Source of the DNA: Kondoa malvinella
Lineage: Eukaryota > Basidiomycota > Agaricostilbomycetes > Agaricostilbales > Kondoaceae
Direction: 5' to 3'
Length of the DNA: 64,000 nucleotides
Assembly: GCA_039545315.1 (NCBI GenBank)
Contig: BCIM01000005.1
Span: 374,609 to 438,608 of the forward strand
Both the position numbers and the translations under genes were made by a program. Position 1 is the stretch's first letter. Each line of letters starts with the position of its first letter. Shown one piece after another: positions 20,214 through 32,695 of this stretch. Under the pieces are notes generated by a model that was given only the letters and a program-made list of their open reading frames with translations, did not search any database and had not been told where the DNA came from.

Positions 20214-23201
20214 TTATGACCATATAGACTTGCCAAACGCCATCTTGCTCTGCTGCATGCTTCCCGGCTCGAAAGACGCACGTCGATTGGCTGCATTGTC
20301 GGGCGCTAGATTGCTACCTGGAGTAACCTGAGACGGATAGCCTAGACCGACGGGCGATGGCGCTGCGCTGCTGTTGAGAGACTTTGGCTTGTCCTCATCA
20401 AACGCGCTGATGCCTTGCGACAGCAGCGACAGTGAGGCGAGACTGTCTTCTAAGCCTGAGGATGTAGAGCGTTGCTGTTGACCTAGAAAATCTGCACGAG
20501 GCTTGTCGGCGGAATGACTAGCGCTTCGAATACCAGCTTGGAACCGATCGCTTCCCGGTGCTGCGCCGACACCAAGAGCAGCCCCGACTTTTCCACTATT
20601 AGTCGATGCTCTGCGAGCGAGCAAAGATCCCATTCCTGGCTTTAGGCCGCTTTCGTCACCTTGAGCTTCATCAGGCGTGCTGATGGCTGGACTTTGCGAG
20701 GCCGGAGCTGGACTTGCGCGAGCTGTTCCATCTTGAGTGGAGCTACCTGCTGCACTTTCCGCGGCTACAGTAGCAGCATCTTGCGGGTTGCTCACCAAGC
20801 CATCGAGACTTGGGAAGTAGCCAGTAGGAGGATTGTATTCGGCTTGATTGCCGGCATCTGTAGGCAAATCAGTGTGATCAAAAGCGAGTGAACGGGACGC
20901 TTACCATGTACAGGAGCCCCAGGGGCTGGGTTGTAGCCGGTGACAGGCTGGTTGAATCCGCTTGTGGCCAAATTCGGTGAAAACGGGCCCAAGCCAGGTG
21001 AAAGGAAGTGTGGTACGAGCGGCGGCGTCTGAGGGAAAGGATGGAAAGAAAAGCCTGGCATAGATGGAGTCATGCTGGCTCGGCCAGACTGAGGCGACAT
21101 GGCATTGTTGAAATGATCGGGCAGCTGATGATTTGGTCCACCAGGTTGAGGCGACATGAGTGCAGCTGGGCCGGTAGAGAACTGATGAGGGCTGAAATGC
21201 AGATGCCCCGGTGCTTGTCGACCTTGCCCTGGGGGAGCTCGAGAGAACGCATGCTGCTCGTAAGAATTGCTTGCCGACCCAAGCCTACTGCCTTGACGTT
21301 CTGGCGTTTGCTGGGACTCTCTGGCTATCTGCTTCTCTAGTCTTTCTGCGTCTGACAAAGCGGCATTCAAGGCTGGACTGCCTGATCGTCCGTTGGTCAT
21401 GTTGAATGGTGGTAACGAGTCCGAGGAGGCGTTGGTCTGCTGAGGAGACATGTAGGGCGAGCCTTGCTGAGACGAAGAACCATTGCCTTGCATGTTGCTA
21501 ATGTGTGCCGCATACTTGTCAAAGTGGACCTTGAGCAAGCGGCCGTTGTATTCGAACCTGAGAAAGAATGGTGAGCCTGGACAGAGCAGTCTGTCTAGCT
21601 ACTTACCCATTGAACATTTCCACAGCTCGAAGCGCATCTTCTGGCGTTGCATATAGCACCGTGCCGAAGCCTCTACTCCGTCCATCTGGCCCAACAGTCA
21701 CGTCAGCCCGCAAGATGTTGCCAGCCGTCCGGAACAAGTCTTTCAAGTCTTGCCATTGGCAGTTGAAAGGCAGATTACCAACAAAGAGATGTCTGTTGGC
21801 GTAGGCTGCAGGTGGCAAAGGAGGAGGTGTTGACCTATTCGAATGCGAGCCATGTTGATGCGATTGATAAAAGCCCATAAGACCACCGTTCGTCAAGTAT
21901 GGATAAGGCTGAAGAGCATAGAGAGGTGGGCCTGTTCCTTGAGGCATTGCTATGACCGGAACGAAATGACCGCCTCCTTGTGCTGCGTGGCCTGGTGAAT
22001 ACATTGCGAATGGTTGAGGTGGTGTATGCATCGTCGCACCAGTCGCTGTGGAAGCTGAACCAGTAGACACTGAACCTTCATGTGGCATATCATCTCGGCT
22101 CATGTTGTTCATACTCGAGGAAGGAGTCGAATGAAGCTGATGTATGTTGGTGCTGGATCCGCGACGAGAGTTTCCGATCGAGGCAGAACTCGATGGACGA
22201 GATATACCGCCGCCCATCTTCGCTCCGAGGTTGTTTGGGCTAGCTGATAGTCCAGGCGCTTGAGCATAAGCCAGACCTGGGCTCTGATTATGGCCACCTT
22301 GAGTGTTCATGGGCATGATGGGAAAGCCTGCTGGTCCATTGCCCCAACCTGGCTGCAGTTGCGGTATCGTCTGCATGTTCTGCATAGCTTGCGGATTAGA
22401 AGCCATGGCGATCGCAATACTGCCAGTCGGATCTTGCTGATCTAGCCTGACGTCTAGCACTCTCGATTGCCAGTTGTAACTGTATAATCCATCGTTATGA
22501 GCCGCGTCTGCCGTTCTTGTGGCACTACCTACCCATTGTACATCTCTATGGCTTTGTAGGCATCGCCCTCGCTTGCATACAAGACCGTTCCAAAGCCTTT
22601 CGACCGGTTATCGAGAGTCAAAGCGACGTCCGCTCGCAAGACTGTGCCGCATTTGCGGAACAAGTCTTTGAGATCTTGCCATCGAACACGGAAAGGCAGC
22701 TATGATTGATCAGTCCCGCTGCTTACAGAGATACCGAAAGTGACCTACATTGCCAATGAAGAGCTGAGTCCGACTGTCGCCATCTCGTCTTTGCTGGTCT
22801 GATCCGTTCAAAGTATGCTTCAAGTTGACAATCCTCGAATCTTCCCAGTATCTAATGCAAGTAACCATGAGATCTAAGCTAGAGATGGACGTCACAGGCA
22901 CTTACGATTCAGGTAAATTGCCAGCGGGACTTCTCGAGCCAGAGATATTTGCATTGCCAAAAGCAGAGCCCGAGCTGCTATGCTGAGGTGAGGTACCTAG
23001 GAGCGGTCTGGTACCGCTGTTGCTACGGCCGATCGCACCAATGCTGACGCTCTGACTTCCGTTAGCTGATGACGGAGGCAAATTCGAAGGAGTAGGATGC
23101 TGCATTCCGACTCTGCTCAGCGGGTGGTCGTTGCACAGCATAATGTAGTAGAAGCTCACCCTAGGCAGCTCCGAGGGGAAAGCAGATCGCATGCCGTCCA
23201 T
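20214..23201 (-). CDS. RNA-binding protein with two RRM domains
   Basis: The start at 23201 gives MDGMRSAFPSELPR, followed by a Ser/Gly/Asn-rich linker. RRM1 (about 22.8-22.4 kb) begins TQLFIGN and has WQDLKDLF. RRM2 (about 21.8-21.5 kb) begins RHLFVGNLPFNCQWQDLKDL, with RNP1 RSRGFGTVLY and EDALRAVEMFNG. RRM1 and RRM2 closely resemble each other, as in Gbp2/Hrb1 or hnRNP-M-like proteins that bind mRNA during export or turnover. Between and after the RRMs lie long low-complexity regions rich in Q, P, G, S and M (for example MASNPQAMQNMQTIPQLQPG), probably disordered. The C-terminus ends SMQQSKMAFGKSIWS. The exact ortholog is unclear. Confidence 0.85.
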
Positions 23202-23569
23202 GTTGATTTCGTGTAGATGACTATTTGAAGCCGCCCCAAGTCGCAGCGGTCAAGACGAGCCAAGAGCGAAAGCGAGCTTGTAGTTTGCAGTAATATGGCC
23301 CTGTTCGGAGCTTCTTGACTAGCTCAAGCTCGATCGCAAGGGCGGAAGACGGTTGTCCTGAATTCCAAAACTGAAGCGCTCCACAAGGGTGGGCGACACA
23401 AAGGGGAACAGCGGTCTTCTCCAACACCAGGAAGCGTTATAACCACAAGCGACCTTGACCCCAAACGAAGAAAACCCAAGACTTGGTGACCGAGGATGAT
23501 GATCAAGTTCAACCGAACTCAAGAGTCGCGGCCGGTCAGAGCGGATGTGCCACTCTTATTGCAAATCAT
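23202..23569. other. Promoter region of the RRM gene
   Basis: About 370 bp between the RRM gene start and the stop of the upstream tandem gene NTA1. Frames on the minus strand (23221-23427, 23319-23522) overlap in different phases and show no family content. No clear motif was seen. Confidence 0.35.
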
Positions 23570-24813
23570 TCATTCTATAGTCACTACACCCTGTAATAGC
23601 TCCTCTCTATCCTTGCTGGCGTATTCCAAGCAGATCGGTCTCTTCGATAATTGGAGCAGACAACTTGAACCGGTAAATGTCGTCTCTACAGTCCTCATTA
23701 GACAAGCAACAGCGATAGCAGTGACTGACCTCCTTCAGTCCCAATACGATTACAGCCTACAAAAATGACGTTGCTGCCAAGTAGAGGTGTACAACGCAGA
23801 GCAAAATAGCTGATGGTGCTTCTGACTGCTTCCCAATCGCTTGCATGCTGTACGTCCGCTCTAGACACAAGTCAACGATGCCCGTGTAATACAGCTAGCA
23901 GACTCACTCCTCCTTTGATACTAGCCAGTTCATGGCGCAAACGACCAGATCCGCCTTACCGACAGCGGAAGTTGCTAATTCGTATGCTTCGAACGGAGAG
24001 TCGACAAAGCGCAAGGGATTGAGGTCCATGCAGATCTGTTGCATACGAATGAGCTCTTCAATGATCTCTAGGATAAAACTTACGCAAGGGCATATCCGAA
24101 TCGTTCTCCCTCTGATATTCAGGTTTACTATGACGAACGCTTCCCCTTCTATAGCCCATGATTCGTCTGTTTCATAGAGATGATGCTTGCGATAGACGCT
24201 GATCAACGAGCCGAGCGCATCGACGATCGCAAGGGAGTTGTATGCGAGACCCGATTTGCACCTTTCTGGAAATCCTACCATTACAGCGCATTGTAGTCGG
24301 AGAGCTACAAGAGGTAACAGGTTCAGAAGAAGCATCAATACTACACGAAGAAGCGGGCCTGTGCGTTTTGCCCAAGTGATCGTTGGGCCTTCGTGGTCTT
24401 CAAGCCAAGGCTCTATGTCTCCAGGAGAAGCAAAGCAATAGCCTGGGTATAGAAGAAATGAGGACCGAGTCGTGCACGTCTGAATCGGTATAGACCTGTG
24501 AATGCCATTTCGGGCAGAACAAGCTGGCGAGCGTAGACTTGAGCGACACTGATGTTGCTACTGAAGCAGCTGCAGACATACCAGATCTGTCTGTCCGACA
24601 GACAGCCTAGATTTGATACGCGAAAGACATTGAGAAGCAGTTCAGGGAGAGTCGAAGCAAGAGACACACGGCTGGAGCAGCTCATCTGCATGAGCTTGAG
24701 AAGCCGCAACATCTTTGAAAACAGGACAAGATTGCAGCTGCGAGACGAGACAGCGGTTCAGCTTCAGACGAGCGAGTATACAGGGAACGGACACAGGTGA
24801 CGCGTAGATTCAT
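23570..24813 (-). CDS. NTA1: Protein N-terminal asparagine amidohydrolase (Nta1-like nitrilase)
   Basis: Nta1 converts N-terminal Asn or Gln to Asp or Glu, which exposes proteins to arginylation and the N-degron pathway. It belongs to the nitrilase superfamily (Glu-Lys-Cys triad). Exons on the minus strand give LQSCPVFKDVAASQAHADEL and LVLPEMAFTG, which contains the catalytic Glu. Next come YRFRRAR and PWLEDHEGPTITWAKRTGP. Then MVGFPERCKSGLAYNSLAIV and YRKHHLYETDESWA follow; the latter includes the catalytic Lys. The nucleophile elbow is expected just before GICMDLNP-like text; here I read QQICMDLNPLRFVDSPFEAY. ADLVVCAMNWL and a tail ending LQGVVTIE complete it. The start at 24813 (MNLR) is my best choice but the first exon is uncertain. 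Confidence 0.8.
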
Positions 24814-24953
24814 CGTGGTATAGCAGACTGACGTGTTGGTTGCAAGGCAAGCAAGTGAAATAGAATCGCAAACACGCATATGCAGTAATACAGGATATAC
24901 AATTCTTGGCCACACAGCATGCAGCGCGGACAAATCAAAGCTTCGCTGGCACT

Positions 24954-25506
24954 TCAGAGCCGTCGACCTTGCCAATTAGATACGGTTCTGCTCAAAATGC
25001 TCAGTTCGCTCGAACGAAGCAGGAAAGTATTCTGCGCACTCGCTGTCTTGTTGTAGACCTTCTTGGCTATACGGGATATCAGCCTTGCCTTTCACAGCGC
25101 AGCTAGACGACTGACAGTGAAACTTCCAGAATGCCTCCGAGCTGTCCTTGCCACAAGAGCTGTCCCACGGTGAGCCAGTGCGCTTCTGAGTCGGTATCAA
25201 ACTCACTTTAGCAGTATCTTCTTGCCTCTGCGCAACCCGTCAGCCAAAGTCTTCGTGAAGCGGGGCCTTGCACTCACCCAGGATGTTCGCCTGCATGAAA
25301 CCGTCAACTCTCGCTCTGAATATCCTTTGCGGTACACTCACCTAGAAAGCCGGTAACATCGTAGACTCCTCCGTCTATCACCACCCATGCCTCCTTATCA
25401 TTCTTCTTCTGAGAGATTTCGGACTATATCGAGTCCATGTCAGCATGGCGCTTTGTGATGAGACTCTACAGAGGCGGCTCACTAGCTTGTATGTCTTGTC
25501 TGCCAT
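24954..25506 (-). CDS. Small cytochrome b5-like heme-binding protein
   Basis: A small gene split into five or six short exons. The start at 25506 gives MADKTYKL. After an intron it reads SEISQKKNDKEAWVVIDGG and VYDVTGFL. Then GEHPGG supplies the first heme-ligand His, KKILL follows, and CGKDSSEAFWKFH supplies the second His. That is the full cytochrome b5 heme pocket. Proteins of this fold shuttle electrons to desaturases, hydroxylases or P450s. No C-terminal membrane anchor is evident, so this may be a soluble form of about 100 residues. The last exon can be read in two frames, ending at 24954 or at about 24976, so the C-terminus is unsure. It sits between NTA1 and UFD4 on the same strand. 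Confidence 0.75.
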
Positions 25507-25638
25507 GCTGTAGCTTGTAGAGGTGACGGTTCGCAACGAAATGGCTGCAAGCTGATTCGGCAACATTTGCATGTGAATACCCGAGAATGCTATTATTTCA
25601 CAGTGATATCTAGACGCTTCTACACAAAACATTATAAT

Positions 25639-25712
25639 CTAAGACAGATGGAATGCGCCTGGAAACACCAACGATCAGCGAAGCAACAAAGATCGAAATT
25701 CGTCAAACGAAC
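25639..25712 (-). other. Last intron and 20-nt last exon of UFD4
   Basis: The donor GTTCGT follows ...EGQG at 25712 and the acceptor CAG ends at 25659, a 54-nt intron. The final exon 25658-25639 encodes (G)AFHLS-stop, the conserved end of HECT domains. Reading through the intron would instead give a non-canonical SFDEFRSLLLR tail. Confidence 0.7.
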
Positions 25713-28700
25713 CTTGACCTTCCTGTACGGCTACAGTCAAGCGGTCTTTGAGCACAGTACTGCTGGAATACTCCGGCATCTTGACCTAGAAGACAGGTCA
25801 GAAGATAGTCGCGACCGCGAGATACTGCACGTACATAATTTTGGCAAGTCATGACACTTGGCAAATATTCGTCCGCATGATGACCTGGTTCCGGAAGCTT
25901 GCGGACAATAGTAAGGGAAGGATGCAATGCGCGGAAGCCTAGCAGAGGATCAGCCTAATAACCGGCTGACCGAAGAGCGACTCACCTCCAACAGGAAGCC
26001 TAGGACTACCGGTAGCAAAACTGAGGAAGGCTCGCCTCTCCGAGTCTTCAAAGGCAGCCAACATGCTAATAAAGTCCTTGACCACCTTGGAGTCCATCGA
26101 GAAGCCATGGTCGGCACGCAAGCTATCAGACAAAGCTAGAACAGCAAATGTCAGCAACGTGCAATCGTAAGCTGCTGAAGAAGACTCACTCTCTACCGAC
26201 CAGTCTTCGACGTTGTTGCCAAAGAGCATGACCAATTCTTCGGCGGAGAAGCAAGCCAGATCTTTGACGGGGAAGATTTCGCTGAAGCCATCTCGGAAAG
26301 CTTGCACTTGGCTATGCACGGCCTATCAGTCTCGTGCAAATACAGAAAGAATTGACATACCTAGATACACCATTTACAAGAGTGTACTCGATGACCAAAG
26401 AAATGTATTCATCCACATTGTCTATGTTCACGTCAATCTGGTCGCCTTCCGGTTTCAGGTGGATGGATGAGTAACCGGGCAGAGTGAAGTCAAGAGAGAG
26501 ATCAGAGATTGAAGCATCCTTGACGCGAATATTTGACAGAGCGTCCGCCTTCTCGTCATCGGTCTGTCAACTGGTCAGATTCCGTTCTGTTGTTTACAAG
26601 TCTGCAAGCCTACTTTGGAAGTGCTACTTGTGATCTCTTCTCTTGCGACCACGTAGGCTTCCAGCTGATCAAGAGATTTGCCCAAGACTGGATCAATGGC
26701 CTTGACGCTAGAGCAAGCGATGGGCAATTGGCGATCTAGAAGTAGCTTCATAAAGGTGCGGCTGAAAGGTAGATCGATGATGCGCGAGTCCATCAAGCTC
26801 TTGGCAATGAATTGGCCTAAGAAGCGGAACATGGTAGTAATTTTCCTGCTCAGATTCGATCAGATTGTGGCAGAAGAGTAATTGGCAAAGTCCTTACCGA
26901 CCACTGCCTGTCACAGCACCGGCGTTTGCTATGGGTGCCGGGAAGAGGCCACATGGGTTGTCGACGTATAGCGAAGGATTGGCTGCATCGTCACTATTCC
27001 GCCACAAGCCTAAGTTCTTCAAGCTGAATTCTTTCGACACCAATGCATCTGTACAATGATTAGAGATAGCCTGTCGTGAGACTCAGCTAGACCTACAGAA
27101 TTCGAGAGTCGGGCCAAGACCAGTTCCAACCTCTGTGAAAGTCGTCAATACCAATGATGCACTGCAAAAGGGCAGACATACCATCGAAGAACTCGATTTC
27201 CAGCATGGCCCTGCTTTGGCCGTAAAGCTCAAACACCTTGAAAGCAGATTCCAGAAGCCGATCCCTTGCTATCCTGACCTTTTGGCGTTGTAATCTGCCC
27301 AGAAAGCTGAGACTTTCGTCTCTTCGAGTCTCGGACCTTGCTTGACCGAGCCACTTCTGCATGAGTCGAGCATAGCCGAAGGAAGTTGATTGTAGAAGCG
27401 AGAAGCGGGTCTCGAACGGGAAGAGGAAAGAGAAAGACTGAGGCAATTCGAGAGCCCATTCTGGCAAGCAGGAGCTTGCTACGATCATCGGCTCTTCAAG
27501 CTGACGATTGAGTTTAGCAGTCAGCTTATTGTTAACAAAGGCGGTCGTGGGCAGTCGTGAGGTTGATGCTTCGGTCGAAAGAACGTCTTGCAGATCAGAA
27601 TTGAGAAGGTGGAAAACTCGAAGAAGCTGAAGAACTTCCGCTTGACGAGTTCCGGGAACGACGGACGTAGGTAAAGACTCTAAAGGACTTGAGCCTTCTC
27701 TCCTCCGCAGATCTGGTGAACTTCGAGTCGCATCGAGCGGCGCTGGACCTGAAAACTTCTTGAAGCGGACTGTGTAGATGTTGGACCACATGGTACGAGT
27801 TGTTGCCGAGCTCTGCCGAAGCTCGTGTTGATGGACAGCTCCGTACACTGTGGTATCGTGCGCAATCTCGACATCGCCCATGTAGAATTTGAGGTGGAAA
27901 TCGGTTGGTTCGGTTTTCAAGGCAGCTGCATATGACCCTTTCGCTCGAGTAAGAGCAGGCTGCGAGCTGCTGGCGCCAGCTGCTTTGCCAAAGGCAGGTG
28001 TTGCGACTCGAGTTCCGCCAGGCGTATGCCCTTCGAGGCGGGATCCATCAGCGCTTGGTGCCACGCTAACAGGTGCTGACTCGTCATCTTGGGCAGTACT
28101 AGCGGCCTGATCGTCGATCTAACATTTTACAAGAGAACTTCAGATCAGACCACCGTTTGGACGATAAGAAGAGACTCACGGGAGCCTCGACTTCCTGCGG
28201 TGTCGGAGGTTGTGACGAGGAAGGCTGCGATTCTTTTCCTTCTTTGGCACTGAGGCGAGAGCTTCTTCTGCGGAGACTCTTGTCGCCCGAAGCGGTCGAG
28301 CTGCCTTCTTGCGCAGCGGCAGAAGTGCTTGCTTCAGCAGGTGAGGCAGGTGAACTGGCTAAGCCGCTCAACTCTCCCAGACCGCCAGCTGATGCGAAAG
28401 CTGCCAAAGCGCCAGATAAACGAGATGAGCCACCATTAGCTGCTGCGGTAGCGGCAGCTGCAATTCTCGGGCGAAGGTAGTCATTGAAAGCCTGGAAAGT
28501 TGCGATAGCGTGTATAGAGACAATGACATTGTTGCATGAGCGAGGCACGCCTTCGTCTTCGGATACGAGCTTGAGCTTCAATTGTCGTGCCAACATGGAA
28601 GCAGAGTTGCGCTCGACCGATCCTTGTAAAGCGGTGACGACGTCAAACTCTTCCATTTTGCTCATCGAATTTTGCAGGCGGGAGACTATGACAGCGTAGG

Positions 28701-31700
28701 CGTTCGAGTCGTTTCTAGCTGGTGAGATACCAAAGGCTTTGGCGAGTAACTCTTGACGCGCAAAAGTAGACACTATCGAAAAGCTCAGTGGAGTGCGAAG
28801 CAAGATCAAGATACACGTACGAGGAGAAGTCTCGTTGGCCATACTGAAGTGTAGCAGAGCAGTGACCAGACCACTTTCAGTCATCTCAAAGCTTGATAAC
28901 GGCTGTTCCGGATCGGAGAACAAGTTGACGACCGAATCTAGAGTCTGCTCGATAGCAGGCACGATGGTAGGATCCGCGCTGTTCGATAGCTCTTGTAGCT
29001 CAGCCACCAGGCCTTTAATCTGTTCGAGGTCTTCCACTGCTTGCGAGGCTGATGCGACTGAGGTAGAGCAATATCGGTCGCGGACAAATTTGGCTCGCAA
29101 GGTAATGAGATCCTTCATGTGATCGTCAGCAGACACAAGAGCTGCTGCAGTCCTTTCATTCTGGCGGAGGAGTCGAGCCAAAGCGGCGATTTCAGCATTT
29201 TCTGCTGCTGAAGCAGAATCAAGCGTCGTCACAGCTGCGGTGTCGGGCTGCTCTTGATTTACAGCAGCAGATTTATGCTTGTTCGCCTGAGGAACCAGTA
29301 GTTGCGTGTCTGCAAGCTCCTGAATGCCGTGCAAGACACCTTCTCGGCGGAATTGGTAGTGCGAAAGTTCGGGTAGCTTGACCAAGAACAATTCAACCAA
29401 TTGCAAAGCGTTGATCAGAAGGGAAGATTGGTCTCGAGATGCAAGAACACTTCCTAAGAAGCCTGCAATGGGCAGGCCCTAGCAAGTCGAATATGAGCCA
29501 AATTCTCGTTCCTTGGCAAAGGAGGGCTTACCGAGATGATCGCTTGCAAGTCCTCATTAGGGCAATAGAAGACAATCTTGCAGATACCGGTGATAGCCTT
29601 GGATTTGCTCGGCACGCCGACGCTCGCAGAGTACACTTCGACAAGCATTGGTAGCATCAATGCGAAGTAACGCTTCACCAGGCTAGCACGTTCTGGATCT
29701 TCGCTATGCAGATGCGCAATACGACGATCGTTGGGCTTTTCCTTCGAGACAGCTGAAGTGTTCTGAAGCTCCGAAGGCATGTCATCCGATCGGTCTTCAA
29801 GCTTGACTTCTTGAGTGTCTTCATCATCGTCTACCTCAGGAGCCGGTGTGGTAGTATTGTCTGCACTGGCTGAGTTGTCTATATTGTCCTGTGGAGGTGT
29901 ATCGGCGTCCGCAGCTGCACTTTCCTGGTCTTCAGTAGCTCGTGTAGGGGACGCTGTTTCCCTCTTGACCTTCTTGGCTTTCCGACCAGAGCGACTAGCA
30001 TTCGGCTTGCTGCTGAAAATGCCATCTATCACACAACATTCAGCTCGGGTTCATGCATGACTCGGAGCAAGCCTACCACGAGGAAGAGCAGGAAGGAGCT
30101 CCCCCACAAGCGCCAAAGCCTCTTGCACCTGCTCTTTGGGCCTGTGTACCAGATTCTGCAAAACATACATGTCGTTCTCTTCTCGGTGCTTCTTGACACC
30201 AGTAATCTCTTCGCCCGGAGCCGGAGGTGACAAGCCGCCCATAAGAAGATACAAAGTATTCGCAATGTTCATCTCGATCAGAGCAATAGAGACTTCCGGA
30301 CTGGCTTTTGCTGCAATGCCAAGCATTCGAAGAACTTGCGTATAGGTTGTACTACCGATCGGACTTGCATTGCCAGGAATCAAAAGCTTTTCGATAGGTC
30401 CAAGTAGATCCGCTGTGAGCAACGCTTCTAATTTGTCTGGGTGGTGTCTGTACGAGTCGACAATTCGAGTGAGAGCCATGCAGGCTTGCTCCACCACACG
30501 TTGATCTGAGTAGCTGAGGACGTTCTGCAGGATAGGTGTAATGCTTTGAACCATTGGGAAGGAATCTACCGAAAGAGAGCGGCAGCAGTTGGCAGCTGCA
30601 GTGACTGCTGTTCGCTGAACATGGGTAGAGAAAAAGTCGAGGTAGGTGAGTAGGGCGGTAAGACCACCCTCGCGCACAACAGATCCGGGCATCTCGAGCG
30701 AGATCTTTTCCAGCGTCTGCAAATACACCAGATCAGTATAAGTTTTGGCACACTGGCTCAAGCGTACAGAAAGGGTCTGCTCTGCCAAGTCAATGTATTG
30801 GATCTCCAGCAACTTGGCACACAGGACCGGAACGGCTCCATTGGCGACGACCGAGTGAGAAGAGCCCGGGAGCGCTTCCATAAGATTGGCAAGGCAGCGG
30901 CAAGCAAGCAACATCATCTCCATCAAATTTTCTTCGCCATTGAGCATCAACAAGGGATCTTCACCACGGAGAATATGAACGAGTTCCTTGCAGAAGGCAT
31001 CAATGCTGATCATGCCGGTAAGTGTGTCTTCTGTGCTGATACTGAGAATCTCTGAGAGGTCTTGGAGAGACATGAGTTTGAGGGATGGGTCGGCTTCTGG
31101 TGAGCGGTCTTTGAGGTTGGTAAGGATGGATCGCAGACGGGAGGTAAACCCAGACATCATGCTTGCAAAGCCGCCCATGCCACCATAAAGATTAAAGGTG
31201 TCGTCCAGAGCAGCGCGAGCGTTTGCGCCAGAGTTGGATGCGGCCCCAGATGGATTGACAGGAAGTCCTTCGTCATCATATTCGCGTTCTTCTGGATCGT
31301 CTTGGTCTTGCTCATCGAGGTCGGCCTGTTCATCCATGCCTTCCAAATCGAGCATAGGCTCTTCGCGATATGCAATCTCATCATCATCACTCTGACCGAT
31401 GATATCACCACCCTCATCCTCGTCGTCCTCGAAGGCGTCAATCAATTGCGCCATATCCACCCCTTCTTCCATATCCAGCTCAAGAGCTCCGTCAAGGATC
31501 GGCTCGTCGACTTCCATGCGCACAGAGCCATCAGGGTTTGGGACGGGACGACTGACAGCGGCGGAGGATTCGCAAGCATCAAAGTCACCAGCGGCAGATT
31601 TTGTGGTTCTTGGTTTCAAAGCTGAAGCAGTGTCCTTAGCCGGTGATGCAGCAGCAGCTGAAGTTCGAGCTCTTCGTTTACTTGCTCTACCACCAGACGG

Positions 31701-32556
31701 AGGTAAATCATCAATGAAAGCAGCAGATGTCGATGATTCATCCATTTCTGCTTTGGCTTTGGCTGGCGAATTTGCGCCGCTGCTTGATTTGCCTTTGCGA
31801 ACCATCGCTTGAGATTTCTTTGCCGGTTTGGTATCTGTAGGCCGAGTGCGCAGGTTGTATGAACGAGATTCCGAAGGCTCAGTCTTGCGGCGTTTGCTCG
31901 GTCGGGAAGTGTTGTTCTGTTCCTCTTCCGCTTGTGGAACTGGGGAGACTGCTCTACGTTTGCCAAGCGCTTTAGTAGAAGGTTGGGTTGGGTTGGACGT
32001 TTGAGCCGAAGTGCCTAAAGATCTACGAGATCTGACAACGGATTCATGCATGAGAACCCAGCATTGGACAAAATGTAGATATAGCAAGCAGATGAGCTCG
32101 CACAAGAGAGGACTGGACAGTCAAGTGGCAGTCTGGCACCATATACGTACAAAGCCAGAAGAAGACCTCTCGGACGGCAAATGCCAAAGACGGAAGGGGA
32201 ATTTACCTTCTGGGAGCAACCTGAGCGATTTCCTGTGCTAGACCTTTCAATTGAGTAGCAGCAACGGATTGTCTCTTGCGTTTCTTGCTTGAGCCAACAG
32301 CAGCAGAGGTTGATGGTGTCGGCGCAGCAGCGCTGTCTTCTACAACTCCTGACTTGCGTTTGCTGCGTCTGGGTAGAGGATACGCTGGCTGTGAGGGAGC
32401 TTTGGAAGGTCCAGCAGCGTGTTGGGATTGCGCTGTGGCCAAAGTAGAAGTAGTAGAGGCAGCCTCAGATTCGCTTGAGCTGGCTGCCGCAGACGATAAT
32501 TCAGAACTTTCGGGTGATACTGCTCTGCTACTGCCACCAGTTGCTCTAAAACTCAT
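25639..32556 (-). CDS. UFD4: HECT-type E3 ubiquitin ligase Ufd4/TRIP12
   Basis: A large E3 of the ubiquitin-fusion-degradation pathway, nuclear and cytosolic. The start at 32556 gives MSFRATGGSSRAVSPESSEL. The N-terminal quarter (to about 31.2 kb) is disordered, with basic nuclear-signal-like runs (SKKRKRQS) and an acidic tract. ARM-like repeats follow, opening with GGFASMMSGFTSRLRSILTN and SPEADPSLKLMSLQDLSEIL. This arrangement is typical of Ufd4/TRIP12. The HECT domain occupies about 26.9-25.6 kb: QFIAKSLMDSRIIDLPFSRT, NNVEDWS, and FATGSPRLPVGG. Then comes the active-site block PSVMTCQNY joined to VKMPEYSSSTVLKDRLTVAV. The terminal EGQGAFHLS is completed by a 20-nt last exon (25639-25658). 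About fifteen introns. Confidence 0.92.
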
Positions 32557-32695
32557 ATCTCAGGTCCATCCGACAGGACAAACAAGAGCGTGGTGATGGG
32601 ACAAGAGCAAGAGGTCATGAGATTGGTCAAGTGTCACATTGCCACTGGCACAGATGTATGTGCGTGTATAAGTACATTCATACTACAATCTATCG

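Noticed and set aside
28157..28480. Alanine-rich 107-residue plus frame
   Set aside because: Antisense to a Ser/Ala-rich disordered part of UFD4, a typical shadow of low-complexity coding sequence.
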